Shown here: piece by piece, positions 1 through 9,693 of the stretch
How the letters are laid out: every line of letters starts with the position of its first letter
How positions within the stretch are numbered: the stretch's first letter is position 1
Assembly: GCF_018918325.1 (NCBI RefSeq)
Contig: NZ_JAHLQH010000028.1
Location: 62,001 to 126,000, forward strand
Origin: Clostridium sp. MSJ-8
GTDB taxonomy: Bacteria; Bacillota; Clostridia; Clostridiales; Clostridiaceae
Direction of reading: 5' to 3'
DNA length: 64,000 bases
The notes under the pieces: generated by a model
The model's database searches: none
What the model was told of the DNA's origin: nothing
What the model saw: the letters and a program-made list of their open reading frames with translations, nothing else
Position numbers and translations under genes: made by a program

Positions 1-1023
1 GTCTAAATTAAGTTTTGCCTGTTCTTTATCCCCTAATTTGATATAGCACATCACTATATTAGTACATGCTTCAATGTCTTTTGATGCTTCAAATACTTTT
101 TTGAAATATTTTAAGGCAGTATTATAATCTCCCAAACATGCATAATTTATTCCAAGTTCATTAATAACTTCTGCTATTCCTGATTCTAATGTCAAGCTTT
201 CATTTAAATAATATATAGCTTTTTCATAATTATCTAGCTTCCTATATGCAACTGCTAAATAATAATATAAAAGTGGATTTTTATCAAATTGCTCTAATAA
301 CGATAAAAATGTTCCTATTGATTTAGCTGGATCTTCGTCTATATTTTCAATAGCTTTTTCATAACTTGATAGATTATTAATATCATTTATAATAATATCA
401 ATATCTTCATTAGTTTCTCCACCTAATCTAAGATATTCATTTATTTCTACTTTTGCTTTCTGAATGTCAGATTTTTCTTTATAATATATAGCTCTATATA
501 AGTGTGGCTCTGGCATATCCTCAAATTCCTCTAATGCTTCATCACAATCAGCTAATAATATATTAGAGAAACCACTATCTTTTTCTCTTATACTTTCTTC
601 AACTAATAGTTGCTTCTTCAAGTATTCTTCATCTCCTGTAGCTAAATATAACCCTTTAAGAAGAAGATATGCTTCTAGCAATTCATCTTTTTTGATATTA
701 TCTGCTACTAATGCCCTACCACATGCTTCACTATCTTTTAAATTATTAAAAATAATAATATAATCTTCTGTATAAGCTAGATTCTTATCTGCTCCTAATG
801 CAATAAGCATTCCCTCAATAAAATAATATATTGGTAAATTTTTCACCTTTATAGAATCTGTAGCATTATCAGCTACATATTTTGAACTTATAGGTATATA
901 TATATCTTTTGTCTTTAATTTAATATTAGAAGGTATTCCTACTGATACTTTGAACTTCTCCCAATCAATTTCTAAGAATAAAAGCTTAGCAAGTTTTTCT
1001 TTTATTAAATCTTTATAATTCAT
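1..1023 (-). CDS. Tetratricopeptide-repeat protein, C-terminus cut by window edge
   Basis: An open frame starts at the ATG at 1021-1023 and runs without a stop to position 1, giving 341 codons. The protein begins MNYKDLIKEKL. Its second half contains TPR-like helical repeats, with residues such as YYYLAVAYRKLDNYEKAI and INELGINYACLGDYNTALK spaced about 34 residues apart. TPR arrays bind other proteins, so a scaffold role is likely, but the partner is unknown. No signal peptide or membrane segment is visible. It lies downstream of the phosphoglucomutase gene on the same strand, separated from it by a terminator hairpin, so it is probably transcribed alone. Confidence 0.8.
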   Translation of the reverse strand, partial: MNYKDLIKEKLAKLLFLEIDWEKFKVSVGIPSNIKLKTKDIYIPISSKYVADNATDSIKVKNLPIYYFIEGMLIALGADKNLAYTEDYIIIFNNLKDSEACGRALVADNIKKDELLEAYLLLKGLYLATGDEEYLKKQLLVEESIREKDSGFSNILLADCDEALEEFEDMPEPHLYRAIYYKEKSDIQKAKVEINEYLRLGGETNEDIDIIINDINNLSSYEKAIENIDEDPAKSIGTFLSLLEQFDKNPLLYYYLAVAYRKLDNYEKAIYYLNESLTLESGIAEVINELGINYACLGDYNTALKYFKKVFEASKDIEACTNIVMCYIKLGDKEQAKLNLD

Positions 1024-1090
1024 AAGTCTACTTCTCCAATCTATATACTTTATAACCTATTATATATCATAAAGGTTAAAATTAAAATTA

Positions 1091-1127
1091 AATGCTTCAA
1101 AATATCATAAAAATATCTTGAAGCATT
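1091..1127 (-). terminator. Rho-independent terminator after phosphoglucomutase gene
   Basis: The inverted repeat AATGCTTCAA (1091-1100) / TTGAAGCATT (1118-1127) is followed on the minus strand by a U-rich tail. It lies 37 bases after the stop codon of the gene at 1164-2888. Confidence 0.7.
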
Positions 1128-1163
1128 ATTTAACCCTTTATAAATTAAACTATATTATTTATA

Positions 1164-2888
1164 TTATAGATATTTGTTTATTAATTCCATAACAGCTTCT
1201 TTAAACTTAGCGCCTTTTTCGTCAGCATCTTCTAAGCTAGTACCTTGAACTGCAAAATAAACTTTCATCTTTGGTTCTGTACCAGAAGGTCTTACTACAA
1301 AGCTTGATCCATCTTCTAATATAAATTTTAACACGTTAGATTTTGGTAGTTTGATTTCTGTTACTGTATTTTCTTTGAAGTTTTCTTCTTTACTTAACTT
1401 ATAATCATATTTTATAACTACTTTGCTACCATTAACTGATTCTATAGTAGCATTTCTTAATGAATCTATACATGAAGCTATCTTTTCTTGACCTTCTTTT
1501 CCATCAAGTTCAATTGCTTTTTGTTCTTCTTTAAAGAATCCATATTTCTTATATAGATTAATAAGTGCTTCATATAAGCTCATTCCTTGTTTCTTATAGA
1601 ATAAAGTCATTTCAGATATTAACATAGAAGCTATAACTGCATCTTTATCTCTAACGAAGTCTCCTGCTAAATATCCATAGCTTTCTTCAAATCCAAAGAT
1701 ATAAGTTTTATCCTTACTTACTTCGAATTCACGCATCTTTTCTCCAATATATTTAAATCCTGTTAATACATCTATACATTCAACATTGTTTGCTTCTGCT
1801 ATCTTTCTAGCACCTTCTGTTGTAACTATTGTTTTAACTACAACTCCATTTTTAGGTAATTTGTTAAGTTCTTTTAATGATGTTATAACATAGTCAGTTA
1901 ATAATAAACCTGTTTGGTTTCCAGTTAATACTTTGTATTCACCGTTTCCAGTATTAACAACAACACCTATTCTATCGGCATCTGGATCAGTACCAAATAT
2001 AATATCAGGAGTTTCAGTTTCAGCCATCTTTAATGCTAATTCAAAAACTTGTGCTGCTTCTGGATTAGGATATGGAGTAGTTGGGAAATCACCATCTGGT
2101 AATTCTTGTTCTTTAACTACATTTACATGTTCATAACCTAATTCTTTAAGTACTCTTCTAACTGGAATATTACCAGTTCCATGAATAGGAGTATAGATAA
2201 TTTTTAAGTCTTTAGCTCCTTCTTCTACTAATTCTTTTCTTATAGTAACACTCTTAACCTTTTCTATATAAGCTTTATCTACTTCTTCACCTATATAATT
2301 TAATAATCCTTCTGCTACTGCTTTATCTTCACTTATAGTTTTTATCATGCTAAAGTCACTTATTGCTTTTACACAATTAATAACTGCATTAGCTTTATTG
2401 TCTGTAAGCTGACATCCGAATTCATCATATGCCTTATATCCATTGTATATCTTAGGATTATGTGATGCAGTCATCATAATTCCACCTTGACATCCTAAAT
2501 GTCTTACTGTAAAAGACAATACTGGTGTTGGTCTTAAGCTTTCATATAAGTAAACTTTTATATTATTAGCACATAAAGTTAATGCTGCAGCTTTTGAAAA
2601 TTCTGGTGACATATGTCTTGAATCATATGCTATAGCTACTTTTGGTTCTTTAAAGTTAGCATTTAAGTAATCTGCAAATCCTTGAGTTGCTTGTGATACA
2701 GTATATACATTCATTCTGTTAGATCCTGCACCTATTACTCCTCTTAATCCACCTGTACCAAATTCTAAGTCTTTATAGAATCTATCTTCTATTTCTTTTT
2801 CGTCCTTTATGTTTCTTAATTCTTCTTTGATTTCTTCACTTATTATACTTGAGTCAAGCCAAGCTTGATATTTTTCCTTATACAACAT
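1164..2888 (-). CDS. pgcA: Phosphoglucomutase / phosphomannomutase (alpha-D-phosphohexomutase)
   Basis: This enzyme interconverts glucose 1-phosphate and glucose 6-phosphate, feeding glycogen, cell-wall and sugar-nucleotide synthesis. The 574-residue length fits the Firmicute PgcA type. The active-site loop TASHNP is at residues 140-145, with Ser142 as the phosphorylated residue. The metal-binding DPDADR is at 301-306, the sugar-binding GFEESYGY at about 399-406, and the phosphate-binding RPSGTEPK close to the C-terminus. An AGGAGG site stands just before the ATG. The gene is followed by its own terminator at 1091-1127. Specificity for glucose versus mannose cannot be settled from sequence alone. 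Confidence 0.93.
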   Translation of the reverse strand: MLYKEKYQAWLDSSIISEEIKEELRNIKDEKEIEDRFYKDLEFGTGGLRGVIGAGSNRMNVYTVSQATQGFADYLNANFKEPKVAIAYDSRHMSPEFSKAAALTLCANNIKVYLYESLRPTPVLSFTVRHLGCQGGIMMTASHNPKIYNGYKAYDEFGCQLTDNKANAVINCVKAISDFSMIKTISEDKAVAEGLLNYIGEEVDKAYIEKVKSVTIRKELVEEGAKDLKIIYTPIHGTGNIPVRRVLKELGYEHVNVVKEQELPDGDFPTTPYPNPEAAQVFELALKMAETETPDIIFGTDPDADRIGVVVNTGNGEYKVLTGNQTGLLLTDYVITSLKELNKLPKNGVVVKTIVTTEGARKIAEANNVECIDVLTGFKYIGEKMREFEVSKDKTYIFGFEESYGYLAGDFVRDKDAVIASMLISEMTLFYKKQGMSLYEALINLYKKYGFFKEEQKAIELDGKEGQEKIASCIDSLRNATIESVNGSKVVIKYDYKLSKEENFKENTVTEIKLPKSNVLKFILEDGSSFVVRPSGTEPKMKVYFAVQGTSLEDADEKGAKFKEAVMELINKYL

Positions 2889-3049
2889 AACATCCTCCTT
2901 GCATTTATATCCAAGTATTATTATACAACAACTTCTTACTTTTACAATATCAGAATTAACAATATTCCTATTTTTGTGATATATTACAGTATTAAATAGC
3001 TATTTTTTGTCGATTTTTTAATATTTTTTTATCAACAAGTTAATATATA

Positions 3050-3466
3050 CTACAATATCTGTTCTTCACTAACAACTTCTATATTATTCTCTAAAAACAT
3101 TCTAGTTGTTATTCCCATACCTTCTATCTTATTTCCACTAAAAGTACCATCATATATATAATGCACTCCACAAGAAGGACTTCCTTCTTTCATTATAGCC
3201 TTTTTTATCCCTGTTATCTGTGCTATTTTAAGTGCTTCTTTTGCTCCTCTTTTAAAATTATCAGTAACATCTATTCCTTCTTTAGATACAACTCTATCTT
3301 CTCTTATTTCAGAAGGGACTCTAGGAGTAGTAAGTCCACCTAATTGTTCAGGACAAAAACATATAGCTTTATTTTCTCTTAATAATTCTACACATTTGTC
3401 ATTTTTATTATTCTTTCCATTGTACTTACAATTTACACCACACAAACATGAACTTATCATTATCAT
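3050..3466 (-). CDS. DUF523 family cysteine-rich protein
   Basis: This 138-residue cytoplasmic protein begins MIMISSCLCGVNCKYNG, whose clustered cysteines are the hallmark of the DUF523 (YbbK-like) family. Further conserved parts are CPEQLGGL in the first third and KEGSPSCG about two thirds along. The family is widespread in clostridia and has no firmly established activity; the cysteines suggest metal or Fe-S binding. Its Shine-Dalgarno overlaps the mutS2 stop codon, and the gap between the two genes is only 10 bases, so it is probably the last gene of the U32-mutS2 operon. Confidence 0.88.
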   Translation of the reverse strand: MIMISSCLCGVNCKYNGKNNKNDKCVELLRENKAICFCPEQLGGLTTPRVPSEIREDRVVSKEGIDVTDNFKRGAKEALKIAQITGIKKAIMKEGSPSCGVHYIYDGTFSGNKIEGMGITTRMFLENNIEVVSEEQIL

Positions 3467-3476
3467 TAATTATCAC

Positions 3477-5840
3477 CTACTTTAGTGTAACTATTGTTAC
3501 TCCATCTCCACCTTCTCCATATTCTCCAAGTCTAAAAGATTTAACATGAGGGTGTCTTTTAAGCATTGTAGAAACCTCTTTTCTCAGTATTCCTGTACCT
3601 TTTCCATGAACTATTGTTACTTCTGCAAGATTACCCATATATGCCTCATCTAAATATTTATCAACTACATATAATGCTTCTTGTGAATCCATTCCTCTTA
3701 AATCTACCCTGCTCTCTACACTTCTCTTATTTAATTTCAATTCTCTCTTAGCTTTTTTCTTTTGCTCTTTTGATATACTCTTCTCTACGGCCCTTAGGTC
3801 TTTTAACTTCACACTTATTTTCATAATTCCAGCTTCAACTTGAACTTCACCTTTATTATCCGGCATAGATATTACAACTACATTTTGATTAAGGGATGGT
3901 AAGAATGCTTCCATTCCAGGTTTCACTTCTTTTATTTCTTTACCACTATTTTCTCTTTCTTTTATTAAACTATTTTCCTTTTCAATAAGAGATTCTTTAA
4001 GTTTTCTTCTCTCTTCTTCTAATCTGTTTCTTCCACCACCAGAGATTCCCATCTTCTCTAATTCTCTCATAGCCTTTAATATCTCATCTGCTTCATCTTT
4101 TGCATTAGATATTATCTCCTTTGCTTCTCTTCTTGCATCAGAATAAGCTTTATCTCGAGTTCTTTCTAATTTTTTTAGCTTTTCTTCATATTTATGTTTT
4201 AACTCTTTAACCTCAAGTTTTGTTTTTTCAGCTTCTCTTAATTCATTTTTTGCAATTATACTCTTTTCTTGAAGCTCTTTTATCAAGTCTTCAAATTGCA
4301 TGCTATCTTTTGAAATATTTTCTTTTGCTCTCTCTATAATATAATCGTCTAATCCTATTCTTCTACTTATTTCAAAAGCATTAGACTTACCAGGTACTCC
4401 TATAAGTAGTCTATATGTAGGTTTTAAAGATTCTACATCAAATTCTACAGAAGCATTCTCAACTCCTGGAGTCCTCATAGCATATCCTTTAAGTTCACTA
4501 TAGTGAGTAGTTCCTATTACTTTTGTATTTCTCTCTCTAAGAGTATCAATTATAGCCATTGCAAGTGCAGAACCTTCTGTTGGATCTGTACCGGAACCTA
4601 ACTCATCAAATAGAACTAATGATTCATTGTCTGCTTCCCTCATAATTTTAGATATATTAGTCATATGTGCAGAGAATGTAGATAGATTTTGTTCTATACT
4701 CTGCTCATCTCCTATATCAGCAAATACTTCTCTATAAAAACTTACTGAAGATTGATCCTTACAAGGAATCAACAAACCACTTAGTGCCATTAAATGTGCA
4801 AGACCTACTGTTTTTAATGTTACAGTTTTTCCTCCTGTATTAGGTCCTGTTATCATAAGAACATTAAACTCATCACCTAAATATACATCAGAAGGCACAG
4901 CCTTTTCTGGGTCTAATAGTGGATGCTTTATTTTATTCAAATGAAATCCGCCATCTTCTCTTACCTCTGGCACCATACCATTTATACTAGAACCATATTT
5001 TGCTTTTGCAAATATAAAATCAATATCTAAAAGAACCTTCATGTTAGAATCACAAATTTCTTCATTATCTTTTACTTTCATAGTAAGCTCTTTTAGTATC
5101 TTCTCAACTTCAGCTGTTTCCTTAAGTTTAAGCTCCTTTATATCATTATTTATATTTACAAGACTCATAGGTTCTATAAAGAGAGTTGCACCTGTTGCAC
5201 TTTGATCATGTACCAATCCTTTTACATTGCCTTTATATTCAGCTTTTACAGGTAATACATATCTATCTCCTCTCATTGTATATATAGCATCTTGAAGATA
5301 TTTTGAATTACTTCTTACTAATTCATTTATCTTTTCTCTTACAGAAGAATTTAATTCTTTTATATTTCTTCTTATATTGTATAATGTACCACTTGCTTTA
5401 TCAGAAACTTCTTCTTCTGATACTATACATCTTTCAATTTCTTGTTGAAGATTCTTTATTGGCGTTAATATATATGCTAAGTCTTCTAATCTCTCAAATT
5501 TTTCATCCTCTTCATTTCTACCTAAATATTCCTTTATACTAGCTGTACATCTAAGCATATTTCCAATATATAATAATTGTCCTGCTGTTAATGTACCTCC
5601 TTTTTTTGCTCTTTTAAGTCCTTCCCTCACATCATGTAATCCTTCAAATGGTGGATTGCCTCTTCTTTGAAGAATCTCGTATGCTTCTCTAGTATCTTCT
5701 AGTGCATTTCTTACTTCATAAGCAGATTCATATGGTTTAAGTTCTAATACTTTTTTCTTACCACCAGAAGTAACTGCATACTTTTGAACTTTTTCTATTA
5801 TTTTATTAAACTCTAAAACTCTTAGAGATTTACTATTCAT
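3477..5840 (-). CDS. mutS2: MutS2 ATPase with Smr endonuclease domain
   Basis: MutS2 is a DNA- and ribosome-binding ATPase linked to suppression of recombination and, in Bacillus, to rescue of collided ribosomes. The 787-residue protein has MutS core and clamp domains, then a Walker A motif GPNTGGKT near residue 335 and a Walker B motif LVLFDELGSGTDP near 410. A long charged coiled coil follows at about 510-640. The C-terminal Smr domain (about 705-787) carries DLRG and HGKGTG. The start codon directly follows the stop of the U32 peptidase gene (TAA then ATG), with the ribosome site inside that gene, so translation is probably coupled. Confidence 0.95.
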   Translation of the reverse strand: MNSKSLRVLEFNKIIEKVQKYAVTSGGKKKVLELKPYESAYEVRNALEDTREAYEILQRRGNPPFEGLHDVREGLKRAKKGGTLTAGQLLYIGNMLRCTASIKEYLGRNEEDEKFERLEDLAYILTPIKNLQQEIERCIVSEEEVSDKASGTLYNIRRNIKELNSSVREKINELVRSNSKYLQDAIYTMRGDRYVLPVKAEYKGNVKGLVHDQSATGATLFIEPMSLVNINNDIKELKLKETAEVEKILKELTMKVKDNEEICDSNMKVLLDIDFIFAKAKYGSSINGMVPEVREDGGFHLNKIKHPLLDPEKAVPSDVYLGDEFNVLMITGPNTGGKTVTLKTVGLAHLMALSGLLIPCKDQSSVSFYREVFADIGDEQSIEQNLSTFSAHMTNISKIMREADNESLVLFDELGSGTDPTEGSALAMAIIDTLRERNTKVIGTTHYSELKGYAMRTPGVENASVEFDVESLKPTYRLLIGVPGKSNAFEISRRIGLDDYIIERAKENISKDSMQFEDLIKELQEKSIIAKNELREAEKTKLEVKELKHKYEEKLKKLERTRDKAYSDARREAKEIISNAKDEADEILKAMRELEKMGISGGGRNRLEEERRKLKESLIEKENSLIKERENSGKEIKEVKPGMEAFLPSLNQNVVVISMPDNKGEVQVEAGIMKISVKLKDLRAVEKSISKEQKKKAKRELKLNKRSVESRVDLRGMDSQEALYVVDKYLDEAYMGNLAEVTIVHGKGTGILRKEVSTMLKRHPHVKSFRLGEYGEGGDGVTIVTLK

Positions 5841-8180
5841 TTACTCTACACCTCTTTTATAATGACCTTTTGTATATTTTTCTGAATTTATTGTAGCTTT
5901 TCCTTCTATCATATCAAGAACATTATCTACTTCCTTGCTACTTTCATCTTTAAAGTCCACTCTAAATGTATCTATACCTATTTTCTTTAATTCATCTATC
6001 TCAGAAATAAGATTAGTTGCATAAGAATTAAATATATGGCTTCTACAGAATTTATCTGTCATAACTTTAAATCTTGCTTTTTTTTCATCTATTAAATAAT
6101 ATTGATCTTGCATACAAGCCTTATTACATTCTCTTGTAGTATTTTTTCCTCCAAAACTACTTCCTATAGGACAATATTCACTTACCATAAGTTCTGATTT
6201 CCCATATATCACACAAGAGATACCAGAAATCTTATCTGCAAGTGCTTCCTTTATCTCATTTCTAGTAAGTTCCATACTTATTGTAACATTATTAAGATCT
6301 TCTCTATAGAACTTCACAGCTTCTGAATTAAATATATTTAACTTATAATCTCCTATTATATCTAATGAATCTTTGTATTTATTTATTATACCTGCATTAT
6401 CAGTAATAATACCTTTTATTTTATCTATATTTTTATCAATTATCTTACATATATAATCAAATTCCTTTTTTATTATTTCAGGAAGTAATAGATATATTTT
6501 AACATCATCTAATACATTTATATTATTTATATCTATTGCATCTTTTGATTTATTAAAAAGATCTATACCTAGTACTTTTATGTTTCTTTTTAATAATGTT
6601 TGTAGTTGCTCATTGCTAGTACAAGTATATATATATTCATGAGAAATTGAATGCTTTAACTTACATTCTTCTTTTTTTCTTTCCATAGGTCTTTTTCTAT
6701 ATTTTGAAAGATTTTTCTTAGATATTAATTCAAACAATTCTCTTCTTATTGTATTTATAGATGATATTCTAATAAATCCATCTTGAAATTCTTTAAAATA
6801 AACCTCATCTATTTTATAAGAGTATTCTCCTGACTTCTTTAAATTATCAATTATTCTTTCTCTATCTAAAGGCTTTTTCTCAGCTACTTCTACAATATCT
6901 CCCTCTACATAATAGCACTCTTTATTATACTTAGCCATAAGTCTTATAGGCTTTCCAACTGCAAATTCAACTTCAACTGATATAGGAATTTTTCTTTTGT
7001 ATGGTTTTATTGTTTCATCTAATGCATCAAACAATTCCTTACTTGATGTTCTATATAATATATCTCCCTTTTTATAATCTTTAGGATAAAGAACAACTTC
7101 TTCATTAGCACTAGCTTTTTTTACTTCATTTCCTTTTACTGTTATCTTATTTATAGTAAAACCTTTATCTCTATATCTAATTCCATCTCCTACAGCTACA
7201 GAACTAGATAATAATACTTTGTTGCCTTCTGTTACCTTACCTACCTCTACGCCTGTATTCTTAGGGAAATTATAACTCATCATATCTCTTCCTGTATTTT
7301 TCTTAAGATATGCATTTGAAAAACCTTCTCTATTAAAAAGTTGTAATAATACTTTTTTACCTTTCTTATTGTCATAAACAGAATTATGCAAGACTCTATC
7401 AATGGCTGCTCTATAATTCTGTACCACTCCTGCGACATATTCAGGTCTTTTCATTCTTCCTTCTATTTTAAGAGAATATGCGTTGCTTTTAATAATGTCC
7501 TCTATATTATCTATTGTACACATATCTTTAGGACTTAATAAATATCCCCTTTTCTTGCCATTATTTTCAGATTCTAATATGTATTCTTTTCTACAAGGTT
7601 GTGCACATCTACCTCTATTACCACTTCTGCCACCTATCATAGAACTCATTAAACATTTACCAGAATAAGCTACACATAATGCACCATGAATAAACATCTC
7701 AGTTTCAATATTTAATTCCTTTGATATATATTCAATCTCTTCTAAGGAAAGTTCTCTAGATAAAACTATTCTAGTAAATCCTTTATCTTTGAAATATATA
7801 GCCCCTTCTCCATTATGTACAGTCATTTGAGTAGATGCATGTATCTCAAATTCAGGATATCTCTCTCTTATCAGCTTAACTAAACCTAAGTCTTGTACAA
7901 TAAGTGCATCTACACCTATCTCATATAAATATCCTACATATTTTATTGCTTCCTTTAATTCCTTTTCTTTTAATAAGGTATTCATAGTTACATATATTTT
8001 AACATTATAAGCATGACAATACTGAACTGCTTCTTGCATTTTTTCATTATTAAAATTAGATGCATATGCTCTAGCAGAAAACTTACTACCTCCTAAATAT
8101 ACAGCATCGGCTCCATTATTAACTGCTGCATATAGGCTCTCCATACTTCCTGCTGGTGCTAATAATTCAACTTTTTCCAT
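5841..8180 (-). CDS. U32 family peptidase (collagenase-like)
   Basis: This is a 779-residue member of peptidase family U32 with the DUF3656-type extended C-terminus. The N-terminal barrel starts VELLAPAGSMESLYAAVNNG. The family signature EMFIHGALCVAYSGKC lies near residue 165, followed by the cysteine cluster GRCAQPCRKEY. Relatives in proteobacteria (RlhA, TrhP) work in RNA hydroxylation, and those conserved cysteines are thought to matter for Fe-S or partner binding. An RNA-modification role is therefore at least as likely here as proteolysis. AGGAGA precedes the ATG. It is the first gene of a tight operon with mutS2 and the DUF523 gene. Confidence 0.9.
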   Translation of the reverse strand: MEKVELLAPAGSMESLYAAVNNGADAVYLGGSKFSARAYASNFNNEKMQEAVQYCHAYNVKIYVTMNTLLKEKELKEAIKYVGYLYEIGVDALIVQDLGLVKLIRERYPEFEIHASTQMTVHNGEGAIYFKDKGFTRIVLSRELSLEEIEYISKELNIETEMFIHGALCVAYSGKCLMSSMIGGRSGNRGRCAQPCRKEYILESENNGKKRGYLLSPKDMCTIDNIEDIIKSNAYSLKIEGRMKRPEYVAGVVQNYRAAIDRVLHNSVYDNKKGKKVLLQLFNREGFSNAYLKKNTGRDMMSYNFPKNTGVEVGKVTEGNKVLLSSSVAVGDGIRYRDKGFTINKITVKGNEVKKASANEEVVLYPKDYKKGDILYRTSSKELFDALDETIKPYKRKIPISVEVEFAVGKPIRLMAKYNKECYYVEGDIVEVAEKKPLDRERIIDNLKKSGEYSYKIDEVYFKEFQDGFIRISSINTIRRELFELISKKNLSKYRKRPMERKKEECKLKHSISHEYIYTCTSNEQLQTLLKRNIKVLGIDLFNKSKDAIDINNINVLDDVKIYLLLPEIIKKEFDYICKIIDKNIDKIKGIITDNAGIINKYKDSLDIIGDYKLNIFNSEAVKFYREDLNNVTISMELTRNEIKEALADKISGISCVIYGKSELMVSEYCPIGSSFGGKNTTRECNKACMQDQYYLIDEKKARFKVMTDKFCRSHIFNSYATNLISEIDELKKIGIDTFRVDFKDESSKEVDNVLDMIEGKATINSEKYTKGHYKRGVE

Positions 8181-8234
8181 ATTAATTACGTCTCCTGTTT
8201 ATAGAATTCACTAATTAGTATACCTTAATTTAAT

Positions 8235-8378
8235 TTATATTAAAATAGAATGACATGGATTTTTCAAAGCATTTAATCTCTTTGTCATTCCAACTCCAAA
8301 TACAACCACATTTTTTAATTGTATGTCTTTTATTTTAGAATAGCCAACAATCTTGCCTCCCATAATCCAACCGCCATA
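8235..8378 (-). pseudogene. Flavodoxin-like gene remnant (C-terminal part)
   Basis: Read on the minus strand from 8378 to a TAA at 8235-8237, the frame gives YGGWIMGGKIVGYSKIKD, then LKNVVVFGVGMTKRL. This matches the middle of flavodoxin-domain proteins, where YGG..AG.I.G.KK.. precedes KK..VF.VG. Upstream the frame loses resemblance and reaches a stop, and no start with a ribosome site is present. The FMN-phosphate loop at the expected N-terminus is missing. I read it as the decayed end of a flavodoxin gene. It occupies part of the 350-base gap between the U32 and zapA-like genes; the rest of the gap shows only AT-rich sequence and a weak 7-bp hairpin near 8429-8456. Confidence 0.55.
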
Positions 8379-8530
8379 TTTAATATTACTTATAAAAAAT
8401 AGGCAAAGATACTATTAAAATGCTCTATTTACCAAGCTCTGGGTTATAGCATTTAATGACCTTTACCTACTTCTATTATTTTATAAACACTTAATAATAT
8501 TAATCATGAGAACATATTAGATTTTCTATG

Positions 8531-9439
8531 TTATTTTAATAATGCATTTCCACTCTTCTTTAACTTTGCAATTTCAAACTGTGCATCAAGAAGTTTTTTC
8601 TCTAAATCTAACACTTTATATTTTGCATCTTTTAATTCTTTACTAGATCCATTTTTATCTGTTTTTATATTAGCTATTGTTTCTTTAAATTCTTGATTTT
8701 TTTCTTTCACCTTAGATAACTCTTCCTCTAGCTGCTCTTTTTCTCCTGTTAACTTTTCTATCTCTTCACTAATTGAATCATGAGCTTGACCTTTTTCTAA
8801 AAGTTCTTTTTCTATAGTTTCTTTAGCTTTTAATGCTTCTTCAAGGTCTTTTCTTATTAAGCCCTCTTCATATTCATTTTGCATTACTTCTTCTTTTAAT
8901 GTTTCACTTTCTTCTTTTACCTTAACTATTTCCTTATTAAGCATATCATTTAAGTTTTTAACTCTAGACATTTCTTCTTTTAACTTATTACTATCTGACA
9001 AAATAGATTCATTAACTCTTGAGTTTTTCTCTATTTGTTTAGCTAGTTCAGCCTTTTCCTCGTTTAACTTCTCTATTTGTTCTTGTAACAAATCATTTTT
9101 CATATTCAATTCTGATATCTTAGAAGCATCACCTTTTTTATACAATTCTATCTCTTCATTAAGCTCTCTTATCTTCTTATTAAGCTCACCATTTTCTTTA
9201 ATGCATTCTGCCTTTTCCTTTGCAAATCTTCTTGCATCTACATCTCTTTTGTATAATTCATCTGCTACGTTAACACATGCTAACACAGATTGATCAACCA
9301 AACTTAAAAGAGGATTCTTAAGCTTAATTTCTTCTATTCTATCATTTACATAACTTGCTACATCTTTTAAATATTCTTCTTCTTCTTTTCCTACCAAGTT
9401 ATAATCTTTTCCATTTATTTTAACAGTTACCTTTATCAT
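8531..9439 (-). CDS. zapA: ZapA-like cell-division protein with long coiled-coil tail
   Basis: Residues 1-75 (MIKVTVKINGKDYNLVGKEE, then DVASYVNDRI and SVLACVNVADELY) match ZapA, which binds and bundles FtsZ filaments at midcell. About 220 residues of almost unbroken charged coiled coil follow, so this is the long clostridial form; Bacillus and E. coli ZapA are only about 85-110 residues. A longer reading starting at 9532 is possible, but AGGTGG stands just before the ATG at 9437-9439 and the added 31 residues have no resemblance to the family, so I chose the shorter start. No neighbour is a division gene. Confidence 0.85.
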   Translation of the reverse strand: MIKVTVKINGKDYNLVGKEEEEYLKDVASYVNDRIEEIKLKNPLLSLVDQSVLACVNVADELYKRDVDARRFAKEKAECIKENGELNKKIRELNEEIELYKKGDASKISELNMKNDLLQEQIEKLNEEKAELAKQIEKNSRVNESILSDSNKLKEEMSRVKNLNDMLNKEIVKVKEESETLKEEVMQNEYEEGLIRKDLEEALKAKETIEKELLEKGQAHDSISEEIEKLTGEKEQLEEELSKVKEKNQEFKETIANIKTDKNGSSKELKDAKYKVLDLEKKLLDAQFEIAKLKKSGNALLK

Positions 9440-9640
9440 ATTCCACCTCACACAAAACATACTACAAATAGTACACATTTTAATTATAGAGTACTTTTTT
9501 ATATTATACAATGAACTTTTATATTTTTTCATATACTTTAGATTACTATAATATTATTCATTTATTTTGATATATATACTATCACATTAAAATTTAACAT
9601 TTATACAATAAAGTATGATAAAACAACTTTTCTTCCTAAT

Positions 9641-9690
9641 TAATGGCTAAAAAAAATCGACGACTCCATAAAGTCGCCTTGACAATTTTT
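9641..9690 (-). terminator. Terminator after dapL, also a dispersed repeat copy
   Basis: On the minus strand CGACT-loop-AGTCG is followed by eight Ts, 18 bases after the dapL stop. The segment from the TAATGGCTAAAAA box through the ATCGACG core to the T tract resembles 40190-40245 read on the opposite strand. Confidence 0.7.
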
Positions 9691-9693
9691 TAT

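Noticed and set aside
9440-9532. 31-residue N-terminal extension of the ZapA-like protein
   Set aside because: A strong AGGTGG site lies before the inner ATG, and the extension has no family similarity.
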